From NCBI GenBank assembly GCA_026225945.1, contig JAMJFZ010000711.1, positions 1,899,501 through 1,963,500 of the forward strand: DNA of 64,000 nt. The letters are read 5' to 3'. Of this stretch, positions 48,541-60,240 are shown piece after piece (position 1 is the first letter of the stretch; every line of letters begins with the position of its first letter). Under the pieces are notes generated by a model. It ran no database searches. It had not been told where the DNA came from and worked only from the letters and a program-made list of their open reading frames with translations. This DNA comes from Cricetomys ansorgei. Lineage: Eukaryota > Chordata > Mammalia > Rodentia > Nesomyidae. The translations under genes were made by a program, and so were the position numbers.

Positions 48541-48612
<72 letters not shown>
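48415..48612. repeat. (TC)n pyrimidine tract, about 200 bp with a pure core
   Basis: Interrupted CT/CCT/TTC units pass into an uninterrupted TC run of about 65 bp ending near 48610. It is an almost perfect homopurine-homopyrimidine mirror sequence. Long Ser/Leu and Arg/Glu frames on both strands come from the dinucleotide repeat. Confidence 0.97.
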
Positions 48613-48613
<1 letters not shown>

Positions 48614-48764
48614 CCCTCCTCCCATACACCCATCTTCTTCCTATCCCTGAAGCCTATGCCCTGTTACCTCCTCAGAGGCCTTTCAAGAACAAAAAAACCC
48701 TGGCTCTCACCAATGAGTCTTAGTACACACCTGCTATTTCCCACCTCTTCTGACATCTTTTCTT

Positions 48765-48918
48765 TTTAACTTATCTGATTACTGTCCTGTTTCTCTTTTA
48801 GAATGTAAGCTGTAGAAACACAGGTGCATTGACTAATTTATTTGCATCACAGCCCAAATCTACAACAGCGTCAGGAACATACTAAGTACTAAATAGATAC
48901 TTGTGAAGTAAAACAAAC
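48765..48918 (+). mobile_element. L2-type LINE 3' end
   Basis: CTTTTAGAATGTAAGCTGTA, CACAGCCCAAATCTACAACA, GCGTCAGGAACATACTAAGT and TAAATAGATACTTGTGAAGT follow the L2 3' order (AGAATGTAAGCTCC..., ...GCCTGGCACATAGTAGG...). Confidence 0.65.
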
Positions 48919-49117
48919 AGCAACATGAAAGCAGCAAAATACAGATTCACCTTGGGAGTGGTTTCTATTTTGACCACTGGAAGATGAGTGGCTAAATAAA
49001 AACTCACCTTGGAACAAGGGTAGTATCACTGTGACAGAAGAGAAGGAAGAACAAATGAGAGAAAGTCTGGAGGAAGGAGATGCCCATTAGAGATCAATGA
49101 GAACAGAGGACAATGTA

Positions 49118-49295
49118 ATCTGGACATGTGTTTGTTCGTTTATTGGGGAGAGGCACGTGACATAGTACACATGTAGAGGTCAGAGAACAACTTGTGGGAG
49201 ACAGCTTTCTCCTTCTACCATATGAATGCTGGGGACTGAACATCAGATCTGACAGTAGGAACCTATACCCACTGAGCCATTTCACTAGACCTAGA
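49118..49295 (-). mobile_element. B3-type SINE, antisense
   Basis: The plus strand shows TACACATGTAGAGGTCAGAG, AACAACTTGTGGGAGACAGC, TCTCCTTCTACCATATGAAT and TACCCACTGAGCCATTTCAC, the complement of a full B3 including the tRNA-like head. Confidence 0.8.
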
Positions 49296-49680
49296 AAATA
49301 TCTCTAAATCGGATTTGTCACTGTAACAGACATACACCAGAAAAGAACACCACATTTCATATTCATATATGTATAAATAAAACATCTATATTCTTTCCAA
49401 AGGCAGAAAGTTGAGATTAAAGTCAGGGTGCAGGGCAGGGATGGTGACATCATATAAAAGAGCCTACTGCCTGCCTCCATGTGGCTGCCCTGAATTCCAG
49501 TTTCTCTTGAGATCTGGCCTTCAATTCTGAGTGCCATCTAAATACCCCTCCCCTAATTCCAACTTCTGTTCATACTACCTAAGTGTGTTTCTATCTATAA
49601 AGCCAAAGCAATGATAAGAGATGCTTAAAACACTGGGCATTTGAATCATCCCGGTGAAGAGCTAAAACAAGACATTAAGG
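49296..49680. other. No recognised feature
   Basis: Unassigned sequence between a B3 and a medium-copy repeat. Confidence 0.4.
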
Positions 49681-49684
49681 ATGA

Positions 49685-50085
49685 TGGACTATGATGTTTG
49701 GCATTAAATATCAACTTGACACAACCTAGAATCACCTGGGAAGAAGTTGCAATTAAGTAATTATCTTTATCAGTTTAGTCCACAGGCTGATCTGTGGGGG
49801 CTTGCCTTGATTGCTAATTGATAAAGGAAGACTCAGGCCATTGTGGATGACTCAGTTCCTGATCCATAAAGAAGAGAAAGCAAGAAGCAGAAGCAAGTCA
49901 GCAGTAAGGGCATTGTTTCTCTCTGCTCTAGATCATGGATATGATGTCCTGAGCTCCTGCCTTGACTTTATCTCAGCAAAGAACTGTGACCTGGAACTGT
50001 AAACCAAATAAACCCTTTCCTCTCCAATGTTGCTTTGGTCAGGGTATATTATCACACAAAAAGAAATGAAATTAGAGCTCTGTAG
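49685..50085 (+). mobile_element. Rodent medium-copy interspersed repeat, second copy
   Basis: TATCAACTTGACACAACCTA, GAATCACCTGGGAAGAAGTT, CAGGCTGATCTGTGGGGGCT, GTAAACCAAATAAACCCTTT and TATTATCACACAAAAAGAAA follow the family order. Longer and cleaner than the copy at 32100. A 63-codon frame inside is not a gene. Confidence 0.75.
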
Positions 50086-50164
50086 GAGTAGGACATGGGC
50101 CTATTCCAAGTATTACAGGAAAAATAAAAACTACACAGAGAAAAATTCCACAATTCCTTGGTTT

Positions 50165-50268
50165 CAGGTGTGAATTAAAATCTTAGATTCACCATTTGCT
50201 AGCTACGTAATGTGAGTCTGAGTGATTAAATTCAATATTATTCTATTTCATAAGCTGCCACTTGAAAA
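50165..50268 (+). mobile_element. MIR fragment
   Basis: TCTTAGATTCACCATTTGCT and AGCTACGTAATGTGAGTCTG match the core GGCTCTGCCACTTACTAGCTGTGTGACC in diverged form. Confidence 0.55.
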
Positions 50269-50305
50269 TTCAATAATATGGAAGGTGTTAAAAACACAAC
50301 TAAGA

Positions 50306-50453
50306 GCTGGACCGTGGTGGTGCACGCCTTTAGTCCCAGCACTTAGGAAGCAGAGACAGGCAGATCTCTGTGAGTTCAAGGCCAACCTGGTTTACAGAGT
50401 GAATTCCAGGATAACCAGAGTTACAACAGAGAAATCCTGTCTTGAAAAACTAA

Positions 50454-50455
<2 letters not shown>
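50306..50455 (+). mobile_element. B1 SINE (AGAGTTACAACA variant)
   Basis: GCTGGACCGTGGTGGTGCAC, CTTTAGTCCCAGCACTTAGG, CAGATCTCTGTGAGTTCAAG and ACCAGAGTTACAACAGAGAA. The A-tail is replaced by a CA microsatellite. Confidence 0.95.

Positions 50456-50456
<1 letters not shown>

Positions 50457-50491
<35 letters not shown>
50457..50491. repeat. (CA)n microsatellite at B1 tail
   Basis: About 17 CA units, a common evolution of SINE tails. Confidence 0.95.
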
Positions 50492-50500
<9 letters not shown>

Positions 50501-51095
50501 AATAAGCATCAATAAGGGCTCAATAAATATTAATTCACTCCCTGTTCCTGTTTCCAAATAAGAATATGAGTTTAATAATAAAAAAAAACAAATAAGTCAA
50601 CTTTATTAAAGCAGGAGTCAAAAAAATAGACGTCCAAGTCTGTCCCATTACATATTCTGAAAGGCACACCAACTAGGAATACTTTTTATATTATTTTTAA
50701 AGTTGACTATCAGGTTGGTTATGGTCCCTATGAAACATATATGATCTTGGGACACTGAATGTGAACTTAGGGGAAACAGGAAATCTGCAGGCATAAAAGT
50801 TAGCTGCAATGTATTGAGGTGGGCACTAAATCTAATCTACAGACATCTATGAGAGAAAGGGAAAGGATTTAATTTACAAAAGCATACAAACATGAATGAC
50901 AGTGTAATAACTGAGGCAGAGATTGAGAATGGTGCAGTGGCAAGCTAAGGAACCCCAATTATTGCAAGGAGCTACCAGAAGCTGGCAGAGTGTATAGAGG
51001 ACGCCACCCCACCCCATCCCAAGATTTTAGAGACAGAAAGGTCCTGCAATACACTGCTTTCAGCTGCCAGCCTCCAGAACCAAGAAGAAATAAAT
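50492..51095. other. No recognised gene
   Basis: Unassigned. CTCAATAAATATTAATTCAC at 50520 resembles a tiny MIR/L2 end. Confidence 0.4.
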
Positions 51096-51098
51096 GGT

Positions 51099-51312
51099 TT
51101 TTTGTTTTGTTTTGTTTTGGGGGGTTGGTTTTATTTTATTTTTTTAATTTATTTGTTTTTGTTTTGTTTTTCAAGACAAGGCTTCTCTGTTATAACTCTG
51201 GCTTTCCTGGAACTCTACTCCAGTAAATCAGGCTGGCCTCGAACTCACAGAGATCTGTCTGCCTCTGCCTCCTGAGTGCTTGGGATTAAAGGTGTTCGCC
51301 ACCACCACCCAA
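51099..51312 (-). mobile_element. B1 SINE, antisense, with long T-rich (complement of A) tail
   Basis: 51099-51172 is a TTTTG/TTTTA-rich tract. Then come CTGTTATAACTCTGGCTTTC, GGCTGGCCTCGAACTCACAG, AGATCTGTCTGCCTCTGCCT and GGGATTAAAGGTGTTCGCCA. The complement carries AGAGTTATAACAG, so it belongs to the same variant class as the other B1 copies. Confidence 0.95.
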
Positions 51313-52635
51313 CTATACATGTCTGTTGTTTTTAGCCACTAAGTTTGTGTGGTTATTCGTTATGACACCACTGGATGATAACTTCAAATACTTCTAATAA
51401 TCAAAAACAAAAGGAACCTATTTGCCTTGACATATGACAATAATAAAATTTCAAGCTTCATTTTCCATAAACAAGGTTTTACTAGAATACAGCCACGTTC
51501 GTTTATATATAGTCTACAGGCATTCTGTCCTATGCTGACATTGCCATAAAAATCACACGGCCTACACAGCCAGCAAACCAAACATCTGGATCTAAAAACA
51601 AAGCTCTGCCGATTCCTGTGCCTGAGCTCAAATGCCTAGGGAAGGAATGAGCAGCTGCCTAGGAGATTTGCTGGATACCAAGGAAATACAGTCAAATAGT
51701 GGCTGACTTAAAAAGTAAATGAAAGAACACAAGAAACTAGAGACTTTTATCATGAGAAATTGCTTAAAGTTTGAAATCAAGATTTGAGGAAAGTATGGCA
51801 AAACACAAAATTATCAGTAATAGTCTGGTGGATCTGTGAAATAAATTATAAGACATCAGTCATCAGTTATGAGGAAACTGGGAATAATGGAAAGAATAAA
51901 ACTAATGACTTCTTTTATTATGTACAAATTAGGCAGAAGATATCCAGTAGAAATCTTTTGGAAATACTATCAAGAGGATGTCTGAATATGCATGCCATAA
52001 GTCTTTGGAATCTTAAATATTCACTTGTATCAATCCTGTTAAGACAATTCAATTAAATACATCCAAAATAAGTGTCATAATTTAATGATATTTAAATAAT
52101 CAATTTAATTTTCTAATATCTGGATTCAATTAAGTTCAGGAAAGTTTCAAGAGGGCCACCCAGTAATAAACACAAAATAAACTGTGTCTGCTGTTCTGTG
52201 AGTGATAACTTTTACAGCTACTTCAGTTTCAGATGTCAGAGTAATGACTTCCATACTCTGATTAAAATGCAAATTAAAGCCACATGTTAGAAAAAGGAGG
52301 TTTCCAATGTCACTGTTTTTGAATTTTAAGCATAATAAACAGTAAAGGCCAACGATCATCCAAATGAATTCAGTCAATTCCAAGTACAGAAAAAATAGAA
52401 CTTTACATTCCAAACTATAGCAAATTATGTACTTATGCCATATATAAACATATATGCTTATGAATGCATCATTGACTAAAGGGTAGTGAAAACCACATAG
52501 CAGAATGAACATTTATTTCTTTAAGAGTAACAACTGGAAAGTAATGCTAAGGGAACTAAAATTACATTTAATCTGTATTATTAAGATATATGTTGATATT
52601 TCTGTTTTGTTGGTATGTTTAACAAAATGAAACTT
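51313..52635. other. No recognised gene
   Basis: AT-rich. The longest frame is minus 52512-52147 (121 codons, hydrophobic and cysteine-rich) with no recognised family. I regard it as chance because codon use and context offer no support. Confidence 0.4.
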
Positions 52636-52639
52636 GAAC

Positions 52640-52815
52640 TGATGAGATGGACCAACGGGTACATGCTGCCATGCCTGATGACCAATGTTCAATTCCTGAG
52701 ACCACATAGTAGAAGAAACACAACTGACTTCTGCAAGTGACTTCCCACCTCCGTATGCACATAGTGGCAGTTGCATGCATGTGTGTGCACACAGACACAT
52801 AGATATAAAGAGATG
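52640..52815 (+). mobile_element. B3-type SINE
   Basis: GAACTGATGAGATGGACCAA, TGCCATGCCTGATGACCAAT, AGTGACTTCCCACCTCCGTA and GCATGTGTGTGCACACAGAC give head, body and CA tail. Confidence 0.75.
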
Positions 52816-52819
52816 TAAG

Positions 52820-53315
52820 GTAAAAAATTTCAAATGCCTAACTCTATACCAATAAATTTAAAGCTGATAAACTTTTAAGACTATGTCATAACTTTCCCTC
52901 AAGTCTTCTAGATTGAGACCCAAACATTTTCATAATAAATTTAAGTATGGCAGGCTCTACTTTTTCTTTTTTCATTTCTGACCAACTGAAAATGTTAAGT
53001 GTATAAACTTACTTTTCCCTATAAAAGAAAAATTTGAAAGTAAAAGTAAACTTTTCTTATAAATCAATATTCCCAGAAAATGAATCACAAATATAGTCAA
53101 AACTATTCTTAAATTTAGTTACCTAAGGTCAACTAGATATTAAATATTAACAGAAAAATCACTGCAATAGAATCATTACTTTTAAATCATTGCAGTTTGC
53201 AGACCTCAAAAGTAGCAGGCGCAATGTAAATGCAGAAGTATAAAAAGGAAGGTGACTACAAACACAGAAACAGGCCACAGGCAGGAAGTAGAAAAGCAAC
53301 AAAGCATAGCTCTCT
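52820..53315. other. No recognised feature
   Basis: AT-rich unassigned sequence. Confidence 0.45.
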
Positions 53316-53319
53316 GGCT

Positions 53320-53402
53320 GCCCTGACACTTGTGATCCTCCTGCCTCCAAGCCCAGCAATGGCTTGTCGCTGCTGAGCCATCTCTCCAATTCTCCAAGAC
53401 CT
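53320..53402 (-). mobile_element. SINE fragment, antisense (B3/B4 head region)
   Basis: CTTGTGATCCTCCTGCCTCC is B4/B1-like. TGCTGAGCCATCTCTCCAAT is the complement of the tRNA-derived B2/B3 start. A short chimeric piece. Confidence 0.55.
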
Positions 53403-53539
53403 TCAACTCAGATTTCTTAATCTATTAACTTCAGTCATGTATTGACCCCCTGGTATGTAAAATATTAATACAACTTAAAATGCTTCCATCTTACTGCCTG
53501 TTTTCTTGTATTTCCCAGCTCTATTTTTAAACATGTTAC

Positions 53540-53688
53540 TACATGTATACTTCCACATATATGTAGAGATCAGAGGACCAAGTCTGGGAATCAATTCTCT
53601 CCTTCTAGCATATGTGGGATCTGGGGAACAAACTCAGGTTATCTACCCGTACCTTTACCAACTGAGCCACCTAAACAACCCTATTTGG
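53540..53688 (-). mobile_element. B3-type SINE, antisense
   Basis: ATATGTAGAGATCAGAGGAC, AATTCTCTCCTTCTAGCATA, then CAAACTCAGGTTATCTACCC and TTTACCAACTGAGCCACCTA are the complement of B3 body and head. Confidence 0.75.
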
Positions 53689-54025
53689 CAGTCTTTGATG
53701 TCATGGGGCTTTACACTTGGTTTGCTCTGGAGTTATAATTAAACATTCTAAGTTTGTCTGCTCAATGATAAAAAAATTAAAATTATTCAAAATTTAATAT
53801 AGTATTAAGTATATAAAGTTCAGAATCAATAAACTCATATTAACCGTACATTATAACAAATAGGAACTGTGAAACACCACAAAATACATCACAGAAAGGC
53901 CACATCAGTTAGACTATCACCTTCCTATGCAGCTTTTTGTTTCTCATGAAGTTTTTAATTGCTTTTCTCTTTTCTTGTTTCCATAATCATGCTTTTTATT
54001 ACACCACTGCTATTTCTCCATCCTT
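53689..54025. other. No recognised feature
   Basis: AT-rich unassigned sequence. Confidence 0.45.
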
Positions 54026-54026
54026 A

Positions 54027-54290
54027 TCATGAATTTTCAATCATGAAACAGACACTGGCTGGTGGTGCCTCTAGGTCCCTTGGAGCAGCACATCTCAAGA
54101 TCTGCTGCACAGCTGTTAGCTGATTCTGTTGTTGCATTTGGAGGTTGGTGCCACTGTTTCTAAGATCCAGTCTTCTCTCTCTTTCCTGAAGGTAGCGGTC
54201 CCTTCCATTTTTCTGGATTCTCAAATGAGTTTTTTGGTTTTGCTTTTTTTTTTTTTTTTCATGAGAGAATAGATGAAGCATAAACTCCAA
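54027..54290 (-). pseudogene. Possible processed-pseudogene-like open segment (weak)
   Basis: The minus strand has an 87-codon frame. It starts before an A(16) run (complement of T at 54246-54261) and continues with a polar, Q/N/R-rich stretch including RLDLRNSGTNLQMQQQNQ, which looks more protein-like than the usual chance frames. No family is recognised, there is no credible start or splice site, and the internal poly(A) argues against a working gene. It may simply be chance. Confidence 0.2.
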
Positions 54291-54329
54291 TGTCTGAAAA
54301 TGACTCCTTCACCAACATTCAGATTCATA

Positions 54330-54500
54330 GTTTCACTGCTCATAAAATTCTATGTTACAATCCATCTTCTTTCAGAACTACTGACATCTTACCATTGTTT
54401 TTCAGGATTTGCTGATGCTAATTTGACCACATCTATATTTTCTCTGGATGCTTCCAAAATGATTCCTGTAACTTACAGTTCTAGAGTCCCACATGAATGC
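54330..54500 (+). mobile_element. Ancient LINE-derived repeat fragment (weak)
   Basis: GATGCTAATTTGACCACATC, TATATTTTCTCTGGATGCTT and CAAAATGATTCCTGTAACTT resemble the block preceding the sequence found at 22538 in the same old repeat family. Confidence 0.3.
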
Positions 54501-57500
54501 GATAAATAAATAAAAGACTCATTAGTCTTTCTTTTCATTCATCTTGTTCAACACTGAGTCAATTGTATAATGTGTGACCTTATGCCTTTTTTCCTTCAAA
54601 GGAAGTTTACCCGATTTCCTACTTGCTATTCCCTTCCCATCTTATTTCCTGAACCTCAGTGAGGCATATTCTAGCTGATCTTTTCACATCTGTCAATGTT
54701 TCACATCTCCGGCTTTTGTTCTGCTTTTGCAGCAACACCCTTAGCTCTACCTTTCCACTCCTTTGTCACAGCTTTTTAAACAATTGTTTTTGTTATTTCT
54801 AAGAATGTCTTTTACTTATGTAACTCTATTTTGTTCTTGTTTAATAATTAGTAAAGTTATTTTAAAAACTTGATGAGGAGGGCTTTAGCCTATTCCCAAA
54901 TTTGGTGGGTTTTTTTTCCAAAGATCAAATGTTTACTCAATTTGAGCCTTCTGTTTTGTAGTGTTGAATTTTATTCAAATGTCTCTTACTATTGACTTAC
55001 TACTATTCATGTTTATGGTGAAAACTAGAGAGATACACACAATCACATAGCATAAGCTGAATAAAGTGTTTACTGCAGTTGTAGGGTTAACGTTTCTGTG
55101 AAGAAAGAAAAACTGGAATAAAACATGAGCTGGGAATAGTGACTGGCAAACTTCATTCCAATGGAATGAGGAGACAGCAGATAAACAAGCTGGAGATGGA
55201 GACTTTCCAGATGCTTAAAACTCATCAATACTTCTACTCTTGGATGAAGTTATCCTGCACCCTGCACCATCCAACCACTCCCTCCTATTCCTAAGAGGAA
55301 TGACTCCACTCAGAGTTCCAACATGAAGAATGGTTCCAAACCCTCGAAGAGTAATCACTCATGGCTGCTACAATGAAACTTATCCCTCCCTAGATTTGTG
55401 TTTATGGTGATACTGTTTATTAGGATTCTAGCTTCATCAAAGTTTCTGGTCCCTTCCAGTGTTTTTAGACATACTCCTTTACACGTATTCACTATCATGC
55501 CACTGGGATTTTAAGGAACGGGTTAAAGGGCAAAAGTAGTAAGTGATGGACCAGTACACAATCTCCTTCCAATGTTGTCACATGGCATCTTCTCAGTATT
55601 ACAATCTACATTTCACATGCAGATGAGCCTAATCACACCTCACATCACTCTCTTCAATCAGTCTATCACCCCTTGCTGGCCATGTTTGTTTACTTGCATA
55701 CTTGAAAACCTCAATCATATATACAAGATAATTTCTGAAAAAACTATTAAGATTGTTGTATCTTATCGATAGCAAAAAGGAAAGAAATTAGCAGAGGATT
55801 AAAAATATTTTACTATGCATTTTCAAATCCCTCTGTCATGAAGAAAAAAAGTATTTGTCAATTCTTCTACTCTGCCTGCACAGTAAAATAAATACAATTA
55901 TTAAAAGCATCTAATTTAAATCTTGAAACTGTTTAATTACATTTATATAACATTTTAAATCCCTGGAAAAACAAGTATTGTTTATATAATACCAATAACC
56001 ACATATGCATTTCTATTCAAAACCACTACAATAATATAAAAATAGAACACCAACTGTTTTTTAATTGTTATATTATGCACTTATACAAAGAAAAAGACAA
56101 GGAACTTGGAGAGTTAAAACATATGTGTCTCAAATATGTAAATTTAGTTCAGTTCCTTAGGTACTACAAAATCATGTTAAAATATAAGACGTGGGTCTCA
56201 ATCTGAAGATGTTTTCTACCTTCTTAGTATGCACTTTCATAATACATAACTTTCTTAAAAAATACGGACAGTATCATCCATGCTGTGAAGACTTCACAGA
56301 CTTGATCATGACCACCATACAACAGCAAAAGTGAACAGAGACTGAAATGCCCTTTTGTGCTGATAAGATTTGCTGTGTTATATAATTTTTCTGTGCATAA
56401 GACACTATCATGATACACTTCACACACTTGAGAAAATAAAGTAACATGGTATGAGCAAGATTGTTGTAGATCCAGTAAAAGGTGGGAGCTAGAAATCTTT
56501 CACAGAAACAAAACTCTCAAGTAGTACTGAAAAGTACTGACAGACTCAAAGTTCCCAGGGCAACAAATCAGATGCCATAATTAGGTTATGTGGAAACTAA
56601 TAGGTGTGAAAGTGGTAACAGAATTTTGGTCTCTGGGTCCACAGTAATTTGCCTTCCCCTTGTCTTTGTGGCCTACCTCTTGGTCTGTACAGGATGCTAC
56701 TACGTTTCCAGATATAAGGGACAACTTTATTATATTACTGTTCCTATTAATCATCTAGCAAGAAAAATAATTACAAACGTTAAGACTTGCCTTATGTTGC
56801 AATTGTCTATTTTTTAGCAAACATGTACTTCTTTCCTTTTGACTTTGTTTCTTCTGTATTTCTTTGAGTCTCACATAAATTCATGATCAAATTTCATGAA
56901 AAGGAATGCTTGTCTGCTTCTTATAACGCCCTAGCAAATAGTCGACATTACAGAGTAAAGTGGCTTTCATCAAGTGACATTTTAAACTGAACTAGGATTT
57001 TTCGTCTTCTATTTTGTTAATTACTCTTGGAAATTAAAACATGGTCTGCCTTTGAGACATATTATAAACGAACTACTATCTAGACTTTAAACCTAATATT
57101 CCTTAAATTCATTGTACAGCTAACTTTATTGAACCAATTACAATGTGTTTCTGACAAAGTACCAGAAACTCCAAAATCTAAATACTATACATCTAAACAA
57201 TTCCAAAAACAATAACCTATTTCCTTTAAGCAATACAATTAAGCATCATCTTATATTTTTACTCTTTCCATGGAAGTCCACTAAGACACCCCAATAAATA
57301 CCACATAATACTGGTAGCAAAAAAAAAAATCTAATAGATCCTTCTTCTTACAGGTCATTTAGCAAATGAAAATAAGCAACATGATATAAGCAATCATCAC
57401 CATACAAATCCTACAAAATATTAAAGAGATAATTTAGTGTTTTAAGATGTCCACACCTAGGTATTTTTAAAATCAAATGTGTTTATCATTACCTGCAAAT

Positions 57501-58790
57501 TTCTGAGGGGAAACTTTAGTATTATAGTATTTATACAATATTATTAAGATGATGGATTAAATTACAGAGTTTTTATCTCACTAAAAGAAAAAGCACAATA
57601 AATACTATACACAGACACCATTTTCTTTTGTTTATAAAATATTAAATAATGAATTATAGATATATCAAAATTGATAAATAAAAATCACAAGAGTACCGAA
57701 GCAATTATATGATCAAGAGCTACATAAAGTAAGATATTTGAGGGAATTTACTAGTTGAATAAATGAATATTAAATAAGTTATTTTTCTTTTGATTTTAAT
57801 CACATGACACAAATAATCAAATCCCAAAACGTATCAGCAGCATCTACCTCCTAGACTGTGGTGGCATAAAATGATTTAATACAGAGAGGTAAACCATGCT
57901 TCGTCCCATGGGACTGCCTGAGGCTAGTATAGTGGTGCTAAACTTTTTAAAGCACTGCTATTACATTCCAGAAACCCAGATTAAATCTTAATTAAAGGCC
58001 ATAAATTAAACAATCAAGTTCTATACTGCAACAGTTACATTTGAGAGTTATTTTTGCTCTAACATATTTTAAAGTTCTGAATGTTAAAGAATATTTAGAC
58101 AGAATAGAGTAACTTTTAACAACCATTAACTCTAGCACCAATGCCTGAGTCTACAAAGCCTTCTGTATAACCAGCAGATCCTTAGAAGCATGTACCCTTT
58201 GTGTAGTTTTCTTCTTCCATGTATGAGATCAGAAAAGTTGTCATGTCTACTTATCAAGGTGGTTTGAACATGTTAAATGCAAAAACATACAGGAAGAACA
58301 TGTTATACTGCAATAATTAAACATGGATTCTACTACCATGAGGCATTATTCAATGAACGCGAGCCACGCAGATCACTGACATGGAATTACAAAGGCGGAG
58401 GAGAAAATCCCAAATGATAAAAACAAAAGGCCACATATTAAGTATCTCAAAGCTGAAAATTTATCTCTTAAAAATCCAAATAAAAACATGCACGTTTTCT
58501 GAATATTCTGTGGTCTCTTCAGGGAATGCAGGGAGAGGGAAATAAGGAGTTAAGCATAGCATTAGTCCTTGCTAATGAGAATCACTTCCTAGCGTTGCTC
58601 TACTTCCAAACTTGTGCTAAGCAAATTGTATTTTAAAATTTCATTAACAATGAATCATTTTATCCAGATTTACTAAAAGAATACAGTGCTATGAAAGTGA
58701 ACATCTAAGTTCACAAAAGTACCCACCTTAAGCATATTCAAATCAGCAATTGCTTTGAAATATTAACCACACATTATATGCCTATATATT
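54501..58790. other. Long AT-rich stretch without recognised gene
   Basis: Short frames only. AAATTTAAAT-type sequences are frequent. 55030-55450 has a mixed composition that may be an unrecognised LTR or older repeat. No exon with convincing splice signals was found by eye. Confidence 0.35.
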
Positions 58791-58794
58791 ATTT

Positions 58795-58965
58795 CTTCTT
58801 TGGCATGATATATATATGTGATATGTATATACATGTGTGTGTATATATATGTATGGGTGTCACATGTGTGTCCACATGATATATATATCATATACATATA
58901 GAAAACTTTTGTCCATCTTCAGTTAAGCAATTACTCATATATACTTATACACACACATATTCCTT
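58795..58965. repeat. TA/TG-rich low-complexity tract with short palindromes
   Basis: GATATATATATGTGATATGT, CATGTGTGTGTATATATATG and a self-complementary ATGATATATATATCAT near 58877-58892. Cruciform- and Z-prone. Confidence 0.85.
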
Positions 58966-59034
58966 AAAGAAAAGTTAAAATTATTGTTCTGTGGATAAGT
59001 AAATGTACTTTTTCTTCTTTTCTTACTTCAGGAG

Positions 59035-59128
59035 ATGATTCATTACCTCAGTACAGAAATGCTAAGCCAGAACTCAAATTTGAATTCATCTGACTCCTAG
59101 CCATGCTCTTACCTGCTTCACTCTTTTC
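59035..59128 (-). mobile_element. MIR fragment, antisense
   Basis: GCCAGAACTCAAATTTGAAT, TCATCTGACTCCTAGCCATG and CTCTTACCTGCTTCACTC correspond to the reverse complement of the MIR 5' part. Confidence 0.65.
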
Positions 59129-59753
59129 TGATTGCTGTCATGCAAATTGGAAAACTTCATGTAACTTCCAACGTGTGGTTTTCCATCCTAATGAACATGT
59201 TGGAGAACTCTGTTCTCCTTGAGGGACTTCTACCATGCCACAGCAGCAATACTTCTAAAAGGCCATGAATGACCAATGCAGAAGAACCAAATTTAGCCCA
59301 TTTTCTCTCAACAAGAAATAGAGAATCTGCAGTTTTTTCTATGATGCTACAAATCTGACATGTGAGATGGAGTGCTTGCATAGCCATTTTCCACACAAAG
59401 ACCAAACTGAATAATTTGAAAAGCAAAAAAAAAAATGGGGGGGGATGTTCATTCCAATAAGGAAATGTGTTTGTCAGTTAATAAATTTAACCCTACATGG
59501 CTTGCTTCTTTATCTCATTAACACCAAGAATTAAAGAGCCACCTGACATACAATAGAGTAGCATTGGCTAAATAAATTGCTTGATATCCTGAATTATCCC
59601 AAAACTATATTAGCAAAAGCTGATTAAAATTTACTGCTAGAGCATGAAAGCTCTAGGGTGCTAGAGGAATTTTTGTTGGTGTAAAAATGAATTTTTAACA
59701 CTTTATAGCAGTTAGAATATGCTCCACAATTAAGAGTACATTTTGATAAATTT

Positions 59754-59796
<43 letters not shown>

Positions 59797-60135
59797 GTAA
59801 ACCTGTGTTTATGTATGTCCATGAACTGTCAAGTTTCCTTTTAGCACTTCATAACACTTCCCAGAACCCAACACCCAACAGGAAAAAGTAAAAAGTGCTC
59901 CTCCCTCACTCCCGAGAGACAGGTCAGACGGTTCATGAGCTGTAGCAAGGAACCCCAATACTTCCAATGAGAGAATGTATCAGGGGATGCGAAAAGAGAA
60001 GTGAAACACTGACATCCACTAGCTAGTAAAAAGGCCTCTGCTACTTCCTGTTTCTGAGTGGACATCAGTAGAGACTAGCTAGGAACAGGACACCCAGTGC
60101 TGCCGGAAATGGTAAGAGGCTGCAGCCCTTGTTCA
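59129..60135. other. No recognised gene; contains a CA microsatellite
   Basis: An 89-codon minus-strand frame (59426-59157) shows no recognised domain and ends beside an A-rich, G(8) stretch at about 59426-59445. Confidence 0.4.
59757..59794. repeat. (CA)n microsatellite
   Basis: About 18 uninterrupted CA units without an obvious SINE body upstream. Confidence 0.95.
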
Positions 60136-60139
60136 GTGC

Positions 60140-60240
60140 ATTTTGTGATGCTATGATATAACATGATAGCAAATGAATACTGGTCATCTATAATGAATGA
60201 ATTTATTGGCTCCACATTCTAGGTACTGGAAAGCTTTGCA
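60140..60240. mobile_element. Left part of an old mammalian interspersed repeat
   Basis: TATGATATAACATGATAGCA, then ATTTATTGGCTCCACATTCT and AGGTACTGGAAAGC resemble the start of a common old non-coding repeat. Its continuation appears at 60839 after the L1. Confidence 0.4.

Noticed and set aside
48240..48769. Frames of up to 136 codons rich in Ser/Leu or Arg/Glu
   Set aside because: Produced by the TC dinucleotide tract. They start inside a B3 SINE and have no independent support.
52147..52512. 121-codon hydrophobic minus-strand frame
   Set aside because: No recognised family. It lies in AT-rich DNA where stop-free T-rich frames commonly read as hydrophobic. No splice or start support.
59110..59130. 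CTCTTACCTGCTTCAC as a minus-strand splice donor
   Set aside because: It lies in or next to a MIR fragment and no open segment with an acceptor follows.
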